In this document: in pieces, positions 44,727-57,085 of the stretch
How the letters are laid out: the number at the start of each line of letters is the position of its first letter
Position numbering within the stretch: position 1 is the first letter of the stretch
Source of the DNA: Apostichopus japonicus
Lineage: Eukaryota > Echinodermata > Holothuroidea > Aspidochirotida > Stichopodidae
Length of the DNA: 64,000 bases
Direction of reading: 5' to 3'
Assembly: GCF_037975245.1 (NCBI RefSeq)
Contig: NC_092576.1
Span: 16,402,111-16,466,110, forward strand
Made by a program: the position numbers and the translations under genes
The notes under the pieces: generated by a model
The model's database searches: none
Seen by the model: only the letters and a program-made list of their open reading frames with translations
What the model was told of the DNA's origin: nothing

Positions 44727-47700
44727 AATTAATAATAAGAATAAATACTACTAATAAAGCGCCTCCCAAAAATCTCGAAGCGCTGTACAGTGAGAAGAAA
44801 GTCAAAAACAGATAAACCAGGCTAAGAAACCAAAAGATGCAAACTCAAAAAGATACGAAATACAGTAAACAGAAAAAAACAGCTAAGAGGATAAGACTAT
44901 AGAACCTACAAAAATAAAACAGGCTAAAAAGCAAACTAGTAACCAAATAAAAAGAAGCAAAGACTGTGACAGTTAAAAACAGCTAAAAAGGTAAGTTTTC
45001 AAATCTTTCTTAAAACGGTTAAGATGAGGTGCTTCACGAAGGTCCCAAGGCAAATTGTTCCAGACTTCGGGAGCTGCAGCGCTGAAACATCTGTCTCCGT
45101 AGAATCTAGTGTTGCACATGCGAGGACGACAAAGGAGGGTTTCGGACGACGAGCGGAGACGACGTTGTGGTGAGTAGGAAGCGACGAGGTCCGTCAGATA
45201 ACTAGGGGCCATACCGTGAATAGCCTTGAAGGCAAGAAGGGCAACTTTGTAACGAATGCGAAGATGGAGGGACAGCCAGTGCAGATCACGGAGGATTGGA
45301 GTAATATGGTCGTGCTTCTTGGAACGTGTGACAAGACGGCCGGCCGAGTTCTGAATGAGCTGAAGTTTGGAAAGTTCAGTGGACGGAATGCCGTACAGGA
45401 GGCTGTTGCAGTAGTCCAAGCGGGACGTAATGAATGAATGGACAAGTCGTTCGGTAGATTTGTGGTCGAGGTATTTGGCGAGTTGTCCGATCTTGTATAA
45501 TGCGAATGAAGCTGCGGAGGCGGTGTTCTTTACATGATGTTTCATGTTGAGGTTACAATCAACGATGACTCCGAGGCTCTTAGCTTTCAATACAGTGTCA
45601 ACGAATGAATCATCAACTGCAATTTTAGGTGATGTTGGGCACTTCAGGAATTTCGAAGAGATATGCAGGACCTCTGTTTTAGAGTCATTGAACATTAATT
45701 TGTTCTGTATGCTCCAGGACTTAATGTCACGTATGCAGGACTCCAGACGAGATATCGAAATTTCACGGTAACCAGGACTTAAGGTAAGATACAGTTGGGT
45801 ATTGTCGGCGTAGGACATATAATCTAAACCATGAGCGGAGACGATGTCCCCAAGTGGAGCAACATACATGGCGAAAATGGATGGTCCCAGTACGGAGCCT
45901 TGTGGCACGCCGTCATTGAGGTTACGCGGGATCGAGCGGGCTCCTCTTATATTTACAGAAAAACTGCGGCCCCTCAAATAGGATTCGAAACACTTCCGAG
46001 CTGTGGCAAGAATACCGTAGCGGTTCTGAAGACGTTCAAGTATGATGTCGTGATCAATTGTATCGAAGGCCGCAGAGAAATCCAACAAAACCAGCAAAGC
46101 TTCTTGACAATGATCGACAGCTTCCAAGAGATCGTTCTGTATACGAAGCATAGCTGTCTCAGTGCTGTGGTGCTTACGCTACGCGGATTGTTTCGGAGCA
46201 TGCAAACCCTCCCGTTGGAGGTAATCATTAATTTGGGCAGCGGCTGCTCGCTCTATAGTCTTAAAGATGAACTTCAGGTTCGAAATCGGACGGTAATTCT
46301 GTTGGTTGTTTTTATTCAAGTTTGTCTTCTTCAGAATGGGAACAACTTGAGCAGATTTCAAATCTTCCGGGATAACTCCAGTTGAAAGTGAGTAATTGAC
46401 GATGCTCGTAATGTGTGGAAGCAGAAGATCCAAACATGACTTTAGAACGTCCATAGGAATTGGGTCCAGAGAACAGGACGAAGAAGGCGATTTTATTATG
46501 AGCTTCCGAACTCTCTCATCGTCCACATGATCAAATGAAGTAAACGTGCTTTCACAATGAGCAGACACATTCACAGAAATATCCGGTGGCGTAAGGTTGT
46601 CAAGTTTGTCACGGAGATTGCGGACTTTGTCATTAAAGAACGCAGCAAATTTCTCAGCAAGTGATGCGTCCGAGACATGATCAGGTAAGGTATGAGAGCT
46701 AGATGGTTTGCACATGCGATCAATAAGCTGAAATAATTGCCGGTCACTGCAATTTTCGATTTGATCCCGATGATAATTTTGTTTGGCTCCGTCGAGCAAA
46801 GTACGATAAAGCTCACATTTCTCGAAGTACAACTGTCTGTCGATCATTGAGCCAGATTTCATCATTCTTCTTTCCAGCCTCCTTCTTTGCTGTTAAGCCT
46901 GTTGTAGCTCATCGCTATACCACGGTGCGTGCGGACGGAGGGTTATTGTGCGGTGCTTCAGAGGGGCATGTTCATCCAGAAGGTGACGAAGACCGGTATC
47001 GTAACGTTCCGCAAGATCAGAAATTGGCCCGGATGAAAGAGGCAGATCAGCAATGTCCCTCTTGAACTCAGAAATATCAATTGCTTTCAAATTACGTGAG
47101 TCCGTCTCGACCTTAACAGCAGACGGTCGAGTGATATTAAGAACGCATTTAACTGGAGAGTGATCAGAGGGCATTCCAGTGAGAACAGAGACCTGGGAGA
47201 CAAGTGGTGTTGTTTTCCGTGAGATGATGAGGTCCAGCGTATGACCGTGACGGTGAGTACCGTTCGGTTCATCAACATGTTGTTGGAATCCAGCTGAATC
47301 AAGCAACTCCAAGAAGAAGGCAGCATCCTGGTTTAAGGGATCATCCACATGGAAGTTAAAGTCACAGTTATGACGATATAGCCGGGGTGTGTCGCGAGGG
47401 TCTCAAGTAGAGATGAAAATTCCTCGAAGAATAATTTACATGTCAGCTTGTTCTTTCGAGATGGGTAAATAGTGAGAATTCTCACTGCAGATGTCCGGCT
47501 GGTGAAATTGCTGTCCATGTATTCGAATGAGCAGTAGTTATCAATTGTGTTAGCATTGACTTTGAATCCTTTATGAGATAAAAGACACACACCACCATCT
47601 TTCCTGTGCTGACGAGGACGATGTTGGATATTAAAATGAGGCAAGGCGTTTTGTAAGTCCGCTATGGTACGATCATTCCGTTGATCACCGTTCAGCCAGG

Positions 47701-48438
47701 ATTCCGTTATCGTGAGAATATCAAACTTTTCCTCAATAATGAGATCAGTGATGGAGGATATCTTGGACTTCATCGAACCGGCGTTCCATGTGGCAAGCGA
47801 CGCCTTTGGGCCAGTTTTGTTTACATCGCGTAGCGTTGGAGATAGTAAAATCCGAACAGAAGTAAGATTATAAAAAGACACACCACGAACAGAATGTCTC
47901 CGCATTGGGTCCCTTTGAGATAAAACTGTGTGAATAGGGGATTTTCTGCCTTGCAGACCACCACGACATCCCCTCTTTGTCTTCCGAGCAATGTTTAATT
48001 CTTTCAGGCGGTCCCAATCGGTTGGTGTGAATGGCCGTCGATCAATCGGATTAGCCGAGCTATTCCTTAGATTCAATAGCACGTCTATGGTGTAAGTCAG
48101 CCTTGCCATCATGACAAGTATCATGAACACAGCACATGCGCAGTGCACTAAACAACGTGTGTTAAAGGCATGCATGTAGGCTGTATGAGAATGCACAGTA
48201 TAGGCTAAGTGATAGGCTCCGTTAACTATGTCCAATAAAAATGATAAAACGATGAAATCGAATTAAAACAAATCTACCAACCTAAAATGACTGATGGCTC
48301 TCAAAAAGTACACGAACAATACTTACAATAAGATGTTAATAGTCCGAAACGGAGTGAAAGCCCAAAAGTGTAGAAAAACGAAGGGTATGAAACACTGAAA
48401 TTGCTAGCGATATGCAGCCACGAGGGCGCACTTCATCA
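44727..48438 (-). mobile_element. CR1/L2-clade LINE inserted in Gypsy gag
   Basis: A 3.7-kb insertion on the minus strand with the short duplication CTAAT on both sides (44722-44726 and 48439-48443). It has a 5' leader, endonuclease and RT parts, and a 3' tail with 'agcgcttcgagat' followed by 'ggcgctttatta' and an (ATT)-rich end, as in CR1/L2-type LINEs. The copy looks full length at its 5' end because it starts well upstream of the endonuclease. Confidence 0.87.
44973..48235 (-). pseudogene. Endonuclease-reverse transcriptase of the CR1/L2-like LINE
   Basis: In order on the minus strand: an N-terminal extension, then endonuclease (LATWNAGSMKSKIS, LTITESWL, a decayed DFN box near 47350, TLDLIISR, SDHSPVKC), linker, and RT (QNYRPISNLKFIFKTIERAAA, LDFSAAFDTIDH, GVPQGSVLGPSIFAMY, MSYADNTQLYL near 45820, LDYCNSLLYGI). 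Open frames are 48235-47333, 47348-46893, 46865-46179 and 46151-44973, so frame breaks lie near 47340, 46880 and 46170. The catalytic box reads YADN: the second Asp is changed to Asn (GAC-AAT for GAC-GAT), which should abolish polymerase activity even if the frames were whole. Confidence 0.88.
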
Positions 48439-48920
48439 CTAATTGGCACATCACACAGGAAGGTGCAGCAAATTATGTTAGGCAAAGATGAAACCCTAAA
48501 GTTAGATGATGCATTAGATGTAGCAAGATCATATGAGGCTACAAGGACAAATATGGAAGCATAAATAAATGCACCCTCTATTTATGTAGACTATGTGCAC
48601 AAAGGTTACACTAAATTCTATCCTGGAAATACCCAAAAGTGTGTTAGGTGTGGACTAAATTATCCACACAGGGGGAAGTGTCCGGCTGAAGGGACAAATT
48701 GTAATTATTGTGGAAAGCCAAACCATTGGGATTTGGTATTTAGAAAAAAAGAAACGTGATGGAAAGGTGATCATCCAAAAAGGGGGAGAGGCAGTTTTAA
48801 GCCTCGTAAGCCCCAAGGTGAGCAACGGGTAAACAGTTTGACAAATGCACATACAGATGTCACTAACTCTGTAAACCAGAGTGACTCTCGTCTAAACAGA
48901 GGTGCCAAAAACCTTCATTA
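48439..48920 (+). pseudogene. Gypsy gag, 3' part with zinc knuckles
   Basis: Frame resumes LIGTSHRKVQQIMLGKDE, continues ALDVARSYEATRTNME, then a stop, and a first CCHC knuckle (CVRCGLNYPHRGKC, near 48650). A second knuckle starts CNYCGKPNH but has lost its last Cys. These knuckles bind the element RNA. Confidence 0.78.
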
Positions 48921-48959
48921 TGATTCAATACATATTTATTATATTTTAATATAAATGGT

Positions 48960-49440
48960 CCTCAAAAATTAGCTGATATTCAAGCTGTTGTCAACCTGAA
49001 CATAGCTTTAGGTGATCAGCTAGGCACACTTAAGGTCAAAGTTGATACTGGTGCCGAAGTAAATTACTTGCCTTTGCGTACATTTAACCAAATGTATCAA
49101 CATTGTATTGATAAAAGTGGTAATCCACTGTCTAGATCTACTAAACCTATCGAAACCATGGTCATGGCTTACAATGATAGCATCATACGTCATTTCGGTA
49201 CTCATACCCTAAAATGCGAGTTTCGTAATAGAACTATAGAAACTGAAATTTATGTTTCTGATGTCAAAGGTCCAGCTATTTTGGGATTAAACTCATCCCT
49301 AATATTGAAGTTAGTTACTTTGCATTGTAGAGTGTCTGTTGATACCACTAAACCTGACACTGCAGATGACTTAAGAAAACTATACTCTGAAAGATTTGAA
49401 GGGATTGGCAAACTAGAAGGAACTATCATGTTCCACCGGT
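48960..49440 (+). pseudogene. Gypsy aspartic protease
   Basis: The VKVDTGAEVNYLPLRTF active-site segment at about 49038-49085 and an ILGLNSSLI block further on, at the spacing of retropepsins. The open frame ends just before the RT, and the next part is one frame off. Confidence 0.78.
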
Positions 49441-50030
49441 AGTTCATGATGCTCGTAGATGTCCAATACAAATAAAAGAAGATGTAAAGAGAGAATTAGA
49501 TGACTTGGAGAAACTAGGTGTAACTGAATCTGTTACAGAGCCAACCGACTGTGTAGTGTAGTGTACTCCCAAAAGCCAATGGGAAATGGGATGTATGTCT
49601 AGACCCCAAAGACTTAAACTCTGCCATAGAACATACTTACCATAAGACCCCAACATTGAAGAAAGTTACTCATGAGCTTCACAGAGTACCGTATTCTCCA
49701 AATTGGATGCTAGACATGGGTATTGGTCTATCATGTTGGATACAGAATCCAGTTTCCTAACTACTTTTAATAGTCCCTTTGGACGGTATATATTTAAAAG
49801 GCTGCCATTCGGCTTGTCTGTAAGTCAGGACATATTTCAGGCAAAACTGGATACAATTTTGGAGTTATGTCCAGGTACTTTTGGAATTTCTGATGACATA
49901 AGTGTGTATGTCAAAACAGAGGAAGAACATGACCAAAATCTCCACAGGCTCATGCAAGTGGCAAGAGAGAAGGAATTTGTGTTCAATTACGAGAAGTGTG
50001 AAATAAAGAGGCTAGACAGTCTTCGGCTTC
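49441..50030 (+). pseudogene. Gypsy reverse transcriptase, truncated
   Basis: Starts VVHDARRCPIQIKEDVKREL, followed by a broken stretch with stops, then FSKLDARHGYWSIMLD, FNSPFGRYIFKRLPFGLSV and the active site FGISDDISVYV (49880-49910), ending ...NYEKCEIKR. The rest of RT, RNase H, integrase and the 3' LTR are absent. The element ends near 50030. Confidence 0.82.
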
Positions 50031-50165
50031 GGTTATTATTTGTATTGTTTTTTTTTTTCTGTCAGAACGCTGCAAGGTGCAGGTGAAGTGCAATTGTAAA
50101 TATGTAAATCATTGTATCTTTTAATTAAGAATCACTGTAAATTACATCCAATCTGAATTAAAAGG
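50031..50165 (+). other. Possible LINE 3' tail
   Basis: After the Gypsy truncation comes 'cgctgcaaggtgcaggtgaa', AT-rich sequence and then an AAT run. It looks like the 3' end of a CR1/L2-type LINE whose tail seeded the following microsatellite, but no coding part is left. Confidence 0.35.
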
Positions 50166-50415
<250 letters not shown>

Positions 50416-50416
<1 letters not shown>

Positions 50417-51727
50417 TACAATCGTTAAACGTATTTCAAAGGTTTCCTTTTAAATATTCTAGAATTTATGTACAAATGAATTTAAAACCCTGGACGTTAA
50501 AGTCTCAATACGTGTTTGCTGATGAATTTCGGAAAATAAACTTCCGAAGCAGATTGTTACTTATTCTAAATGCACTCTTACCAGGTAGGTTTAATGGTGA
50601 AAAGCTGTCGCTATCGAAAGAAAGATATTTATTTCCTGTTGCCCTTATGTATAAACTCGTATCGTCCAAATGTTTGACCCAATTTCACAAAGGAAACGTT
50701 TGAAACCACCTGATTATTCCTTGCAATGAAATGAAATGACACAATTTTGCGAGCTACATCGGTAAGACCGAAAGAAATATAATATTCGAGAGGATGAACC
50801 TAACACACAGACTAGCTACGAAAGTGAAAGTAAGCCTAGGCGTAACGGTCGTAAACAAAACAGAGAGATTTGATTGGCGCATGATCTTTTGTGCGAGGCT
50901 TGCACATTTTGATCGAAGTTTGAAGAATCTACGGACCCGTTAAAAAAATCTGGCTTTTATTCAGCTCAAAATGTTTATCGACTGATAACTCAATAAACAG
51001 AATGATTATTAATATAAAAATTGCATAGAACGGTGTTATTATTTTAGGGCAGTAAGCTGGAAAGGTCGAAGTTAAAATTTGGCAAACACAATTGAGAATT
51101 TAGGAGAGAAAAAAAGGAATACATGTTTGGTTTCGTCACAAACTTTCTGTTTTCCTATCAATGAACGCAGGCTGTTATTTTTATGTTAATTTGTGTAGGT
51201 ACATTCTTTTCAACTTTTCCCAGTGTTTCACCATGTTTTCTGCCAAGAGAGAATGTTTCTTAACATTCTCCCTCAATGGTAGATGGTAATTGGAAGTGGG
51301 GGATGTGGAAGGGGGAGGCTAAGGTAGATAATGGGGTAAAGGCAAAGGATACATTGCAGGAAGAGAAAGCTATACAGTACTTTTAGGGTTTATTTTAAAC
51401 TTGCTAAAATGATTTATGCGTCTGAAAGGTTGGTTTTCGAAATATGATTGTAGGGAGGGTGTAGGGGAAGGTAGGAAAGAAAGAAATATATATTATTTCA
51501 GTCAGACTACAAATGAAATTAACTGTACCCAAGACCAGTAATGATATTTTTATCACTTCACTATTATTGTTAAGATATTTCTTAAAATGAATGATAATTA
51601 ACTGTATTCATGTAAATTAATGAGAATATGTATTACTTATTCAATAATGTTATTCGGTTCAAAAAGTCAAACAGTACGTTGGGAGCGCCGGTGATTGTAC
51701 AACTGTTTGGTTGTGCTATATAGAACA
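50416..51727. other. Gene-free sequence
   Basis: No exon or recognised element seen. Confidence 0.4.
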
Positions 51728-51728
51728 A

Positions 51729-52165
51729 CAATAGGCCTACCTTCAGTTTATACCGATTCAATCCGTTGAGTGAGGCTCAAGCTTCAAGGCTGACCGTAAG
51801 TATTTACAAGAAACGTGATTCCCAAAAAAAAAACAGTTTCATGTCACACTACAAGTAGACTAGGATACCGAACAAAGCTAACTGGACTGGACTTCACGGT
51901 GTAAATGCCTCTTATACTGAGAAGATGTGGCGAAATAAAGTGAAACACCATACGGTTAATTTGCATATAATGGACAATGTTGCAATACTGGCGGGGATTC
52001 CCCACATTTGCAACTTGACCTCGACCGAAACTGCTTGGTAGGTAAATATGAAACCTTATAATAAAATATAACTTTCACCTTAAAAGTGCAAGTTAAATGC
52101 GAACAGGGTTCAGAACGTTTTATTTTTCCGGTGACCAATATAACACATTTTCAACAACCTTGCAA
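51729..52165. repeat. 437-bp tandem duplication, unit 1
   Basis: Nearly identical to 52166-52607 over the full length, with only a handful of substitutions and small poly-A/T length changes. The offset of the unit start ('caataggcctacc') is 437 bp. A recent duplication. Confidence 0.92.
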
Positions 52166-52607
52166 CAATAGGCCTACCTTCAGTTTATACCGATTCAATC
52201 CGTTGAGTGAGGCTCAAGCTTCAAGGCTGACCGTAAGTATTTACAAGAAACGTGATTCCAAAAAAAAAAAACAGTTTCATGTCACACTACAAGTAGACTA
52301 GGATACCGAACAAAGCTAACTGGATTGGACTTCACGGTGTAAATGCCTCTTATACTGAGAAGATGTGGCGAAATAAAGTGAAACATCATACGGTTAATTT
52401 GCATATAATGGACGATGTTGCAATACTGGCGGGGATTCCCCACATTTGCAACTTGACCTCGACCGAAACTGCTTGGTAGGTAAATATGAAACCCTGTAAT
52501 AAAATATAACTTTCACCTTAAAAGTGCAAGTTAAATGCGAACAGGGTTCAGAACATTTGTTTGTTTTTTTTTTCCGGTGACCAATATAACACATTTTCAA
52601 CAACCTT
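52166..52607. repeat. 437-bp tandem duplication, unit 2
   Basis: Second copy of the unit at 51729-52165. Its right half also starts the larger diverged duplication 52380-53430 / 53890-54960. Confidence 0.92.
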
Positions 52608-53430
52608 GCACAGGACTAACAATAAATGAATGCATATTACTATCAACTACTATACGTTGATCTTGCAGCTCAACTAGTTGCGACTTAAGGAATTTACGGG
52701 ATAACGACGACTAAAAGTAACACAAAATAAGTTAACAGGAACACATTGATGAAAAACTTACTGTTATATAGCTAGTTCCGTCGCTGATAAATTAAAATTT
52801 GAAATTAATCTTGTCTGGTTCAAAAAATATTTCAAAGGGATTGAAGTCATACATGGAAAATAATAAACTTGTAATTGCTGCTCATTGGTTTTCACTGTTA
52901 CATTTAGGACCACATAAGTGTAATATCTCAAAATTAAGTCCCGTCACACACGTAGAGGTATTGTTAAAGGTTATATATAATACGTCAAATATAATGGACG
53001 ACAGACGCCGAGAACATTTGAACCTGAAAGTAAATTAACTATGCCTAAAAATGCATCATTTGATATCTGAATAAATCCGGGGAGGATCACAAGATCCTCA
53101 CAAGGCTGTCGGCTCCAGTGGCAATAGGGAAATCTCCTTCTTTACGACATCCTTCATTCGCATCATGTATGTATGAATCTTTGTATGTGTTTTAGATCCT
53201 CCTGCATGCAGGAACTCGCGAAGAAACCTCATTGGCTTATCAAAGCCGCAAGCTGACCGAAATCAGACTCTTAGATTCATATTTCACGTCCATGATTATG
53301 AATTGTCAATTGTCAACAACTCTGTAACTAGACGACATACATCAATCTTGGAGTGACTCAAACTGGGGACCTTATGATCGGAAGGCACCGGCGTTAACCA
53401 CTGAGCTAACAATCCTGCCCTTAAATGCCT
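52380..53430. repeat. Larger tandem duplication, copy 1
   Basis: Aligns with 53890-54960: 'aagtgcaagttaaatgcga', 'ttgatcttgcagctcaacta', 'acgacagacgccgagaacat', 'gaataaatccggggaggatc' and the S2 SINE occur in both in the same order. The copies are more diverged than the 437-bp pair. Confidence 0.85.
53191..53415 (-). mobile_element. tRNA-derived SINE S2, copy 2
   Basis: Same family as 14398-14623. On the minus strand the A box 'gctcagtggttaac' is well kept, while the B-box region has decayed (the CG is lost). It was copied together with its flanks by the local duplication. Confidence 0.75.
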
Positions 53431-53889
53431 TTAATAAGAGTTGAGCCCCTAACTTAGATCAGTCAGGGAAATTTTGAACTTAGTCCCCTACTTTCAAATA
53501 CCTTGCAGAATATGTCCCTGTGATTTGCATGCTTTCATAACGCTTATCGTGGCTTGTACTTTTAATGAATAGCTTACAGTCACATTACGTTTCAACAATC
53601 ATACACCCTGTGTTACTGATGCTTCTTAGTTGATTTTGTTTGTCCTACTAGCAGTCTCACGTGGAGAACCTATAGGTTAATAATAGCTTCCAGGTAGGAA
53701 GCCATTGTTGTGGATCTCAAAAAGGAGTCCTTCCTGCTAACTTTATGATATTTTTGTCAGTGGACTACCGTATTACAGTGCAACAGTAACAACTAAACCA
53801 ACTTGGATCCTAAGATGAAGCTACTTTTCAGACTCAAGTTTGTGCATTAAAGTCTCAAAGGCGAATCAACAGCAACTAAGAGCAATTAC

Positions 53890-54960
53890 GTAAAATACAC
53901 GACATAGTTAATTTGCATATAAACAAAGATGTTGCGAATCTGATGTAATGTGACTTACGGCGAGGATACCTCGCGTGTGCAAATTGACCTCGACGGAAAC
54001 TGTATTGTAGGTTAATATTAAAACCCGAAAATAGAAAAATAACGTTCACCTTAAAAGTGCAAGTTAAATGCGAATCGGGTTCAGAATGTTTTTCCGGTGA
54101 TCAATATAACACATTTTCAACAACCTTGAACAGAACTAATAAATTAATAACTATAAGTTGATCTTGCAGCTCAACTAGTTGCGAACTTTCAGGATTTCAC
54201 GAGATAACGACGTCTATAAATAACACAAAATAATTTAACAGGGACATTTGATGGAAAACTCACTGTTATATAGCTAGTTCTGTTGTTGATAAATTAAAAA
54301 TTGAAATTAATCTTGTCTGGTTCAAAACAAAATTGCAAAATGATTTAAGTCATATATTGAAAATAACCAACCTGCTCATTGATTTTCACTGTTACATTTA
54401 GGACCACAAAACAGGAAATCCATAATTAATATCAACTTAACTTTCTATAAAATGTAATAGATAATATCTTACAATTAAGTCCCGTCACACACCGTAGAGG
54501 TATTGTTAAAGGTTATATATAATACGTCAAATATAAAGGACGACAGACGCCGAGAACATTTGAACCTGAAAGTAAATTAACTATGCCTCAGAATGCATTA
54601 TTTGATGTCTGAATAAATCCGGGGAGGATCAAAAGATCACCACAAAGCTGTCGGCTCCAATGGCAATAAGGAAATCTTCTTTATAACATCCTTCATTCGC
54701 ATCATGTATGTATGAATGTTTGTATGTGTTTAGATCCTCCTGCAAGCAGGAACTCGCGAAGAAACCTCATTGGCTTATCAAAGCCGCAAGCTGACCGAAG
54801 TCAGACTCTTAGATTCATATTTCACGTCCATGATTATGAATTGTCAATTGTCAACAACTCTGTAACTGGACGACATACATTAATCTTGGAGTGACTCAAA
54901 CTGTGGACCTTATGAAGGAAAGGCACCGGCGTTAACCACTGAGCTAACACTCCACGTGTA
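53890..54960. repeat. Larger tandem duplication, copy 2
   Basis: Partner of 52380-53430, with an extra insertion-like stretch near 54400-54470 and small deletions. Confidence 0.85.
54731..54953 (-). mobile_element. tRNA-derived SINE S2, copy 3
   Basis: Copy of the SINE at 53191-53415 by duplication. The A box 'gctcagtggttaac' is kept and the B box decayed. It is followed on the plus strand by the 50-bp minisatellite, the same junction as at 14623-14635. Confidence 0.75.
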
Positions 54961-56920
54961 TATGTGGGTACATGTAATATGCTGGTGTGTGGAATGTTTA
55001 TGCTGGTGTATATGTGGGTACATGCCATATCCTGGTGCATATAATGTATATGCTAGTGTATATGTGGGTACATGGTGCAAGAAGACCTATAAAGGTTCCC
55101 TAAAAAAAGTTGATTACTGTCTCTAAATGATATCTGTTCCACCTTAACAATGTTCCATCAATGGAAATATTGATGGGAAAGGGGACGTAGGGATGCAGCA
55201 CGAGAATACCAATTAATTGTAGATTTGAATAAAGCTTATATTCTTATTAAATAATAACTCTATTGCTCGTCGTTGCTGGAAGATTCCAAGTAGTCTCGGA
55301 ATGTAATACGCTACACGCGTATCTCCGAAAGTGAGTACCTCTGTAAGGTCACGATTGACTGTCCGAGATAAACGCCAACTCGTGTAGCCCACCTGGAGGC
55401 CTTCCCGGAAACGACGATTGAAAATGAATGCTGTACATACCTATTTTGCACGTTGAATATCTAAATGTAATGTTTTGTTACAAATAAAACTTATCTACCT
55501 ATACTACTTCAGTCTATTGCTTCGTACTAAAATGTAACCTCTTCGTTTTGTCTTCAGAAATATGTCACATCGAAAAGCTACGCAGCATCAGTAGTCTTCC
55601 AAAGGTAGCAACAGCTACGTTGCATCACGTACTTCTTAAATTTTGAATCCGATCTTTTCCGATTTTGGCTACAGTGGTGAATATTTTCGAATATTTTAAT
55701 TCTCGTCATTTTGGCCAAGTATGATATTTGGTTGTACCATTATCACTGCGGGATGCCCGATACAATGTTACCATATTCTATGTAAGCAAGGAGAAGGGGG
55801 GGGGGGTCAAGTATACTTCTGCAAGGGCTTAACCACTTCAATATGCAATCTTTAGCGATCATCCACCCCACCCCAAAAGTAACTGTAGTTTGAACTGTCC
55901 AATGTCTGTGCGACGTTACTAACTGTAGTATCAACTGCCCTTGTTTGTGCCACCTTAAAACTGTAGTATCAACTGTCCTATGTTGTGCCACCTGACTAAC
56001 CATAGTATCAACTGTCCGATGTTTGTGCCACCTTACAAACTGTAGTATCAAGTGTCCAATGTTTGTGCCACCTGACTAACTGTAGTATCAACTGACTAAT
56101 ATTTGTGCCACCTGACTAACTGTAGCATCAACTGTCCTATGTTGTGAAACCATAAATAACTGTAGTATCAACTGTCCAATGTATGTGCGACATTACTAAT
56201 TGTAGTATCAACTTTCCTTGTTTGTGCCACCTTAAAACTGTAGTAACAACTGTCCTATGCTGTGCCACATGACTTACTATAGTATCAACTGTCCAATGTT
56301 TGTGCCACCTTACAAATTGTAGTATCAACTGTCTTATGTTTGTACCACCTGACAAACTGTATTATTAACTGTCTAATGTTTGTGCCACCTGACAAACTTT
56401 AGTATGAACTGTCCAATGTTTTGCCACCTAACACACTGCAGTATCAACTGCCAAACGTTGTGTCACCTGACAAACTGCAGTATCAATTGTACAATGGTTT
56501 TGCCACATGACTTACTATAATATTATAGATACTGTTCAATAATCTTTTATAATATTTTTTACAAAGTACAAACAATTTAGACCATTAGACTTTAATCAGT
56601 ATAATCTGGGCGTAATTTTCTTCTACTTTAATTATGACTAATTGTGGTTTGGGGGGGGGAGGGTATGCTCATTAGAATTACTTTTTAAGGGTCTGTTATG
56701 GTTTACATACCTTACACTTACTTGTTTCTAAGCTTTCTGATTTTGTTTTTTAAGCTCAATTTATTAAGTTATAAAGTGAAATAATTTCAACATAGATTAA
56801 TTGAGGTAAAGAAATTAATCACATATAAAGACCGATTGGAATATTCTGTATTATTACGCTACTCCTTTCTATGGGTTTTCTCATTGCTGTTGTCTCAAGC
56901 AATTGCCATATCCATAATAT
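54960..56920. repeat. Composite dispersed repeat, copy 2
   Basis: Paralog of 20290-22860 (blocks listed there), here with the SINE S2 directly at its left side, a ~1.2-kb internal deletion relative to copy 1 and a much longer 40-bp minisatellite. The order SINE, 50-bp minisatellite, unique body, 40-bp minisatellite may be the full family structure. Confidence 0.8.
55880..56540. repeat. 40-bp minisatellite, long array
   Basis: About 16 units of 'tgtgccacctgactaactgt' followed by 'agtatcaactgtccaatgtt', some with small deletions. Open frames across it are repeat artefacts. Confidence 0.92.
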
Positions 56921-57085
56921 CACAATTTTTCGATATATCGATAATATCACAGTTTTCGATATATCGATAACATCACAACTTGTCGATATATCTATAATAT
57001 CACAATTTGTTGATATATTCATAATATCACAATGTGTCGATATATCCATAATATCATAATTTGTCGATATATTCAAATATCAAAA
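56905..57085. repeat. About 30-bp AT-rich minisatellite with TCGATATATCGA
   Basis: Six units of 'aatatcacaatttgtcgata' plus 'tatc.ata'. Several units contain the perfect palindrome TCGATATATCGA. Confidence 0.85.

Noticed and set aside
45194-47065. Plus-strand frames of 70-184 codons opposite the CR1/L2-like LINE
   Set aside because: Shadows of the well-supported minus-strand reverse transcriptase.
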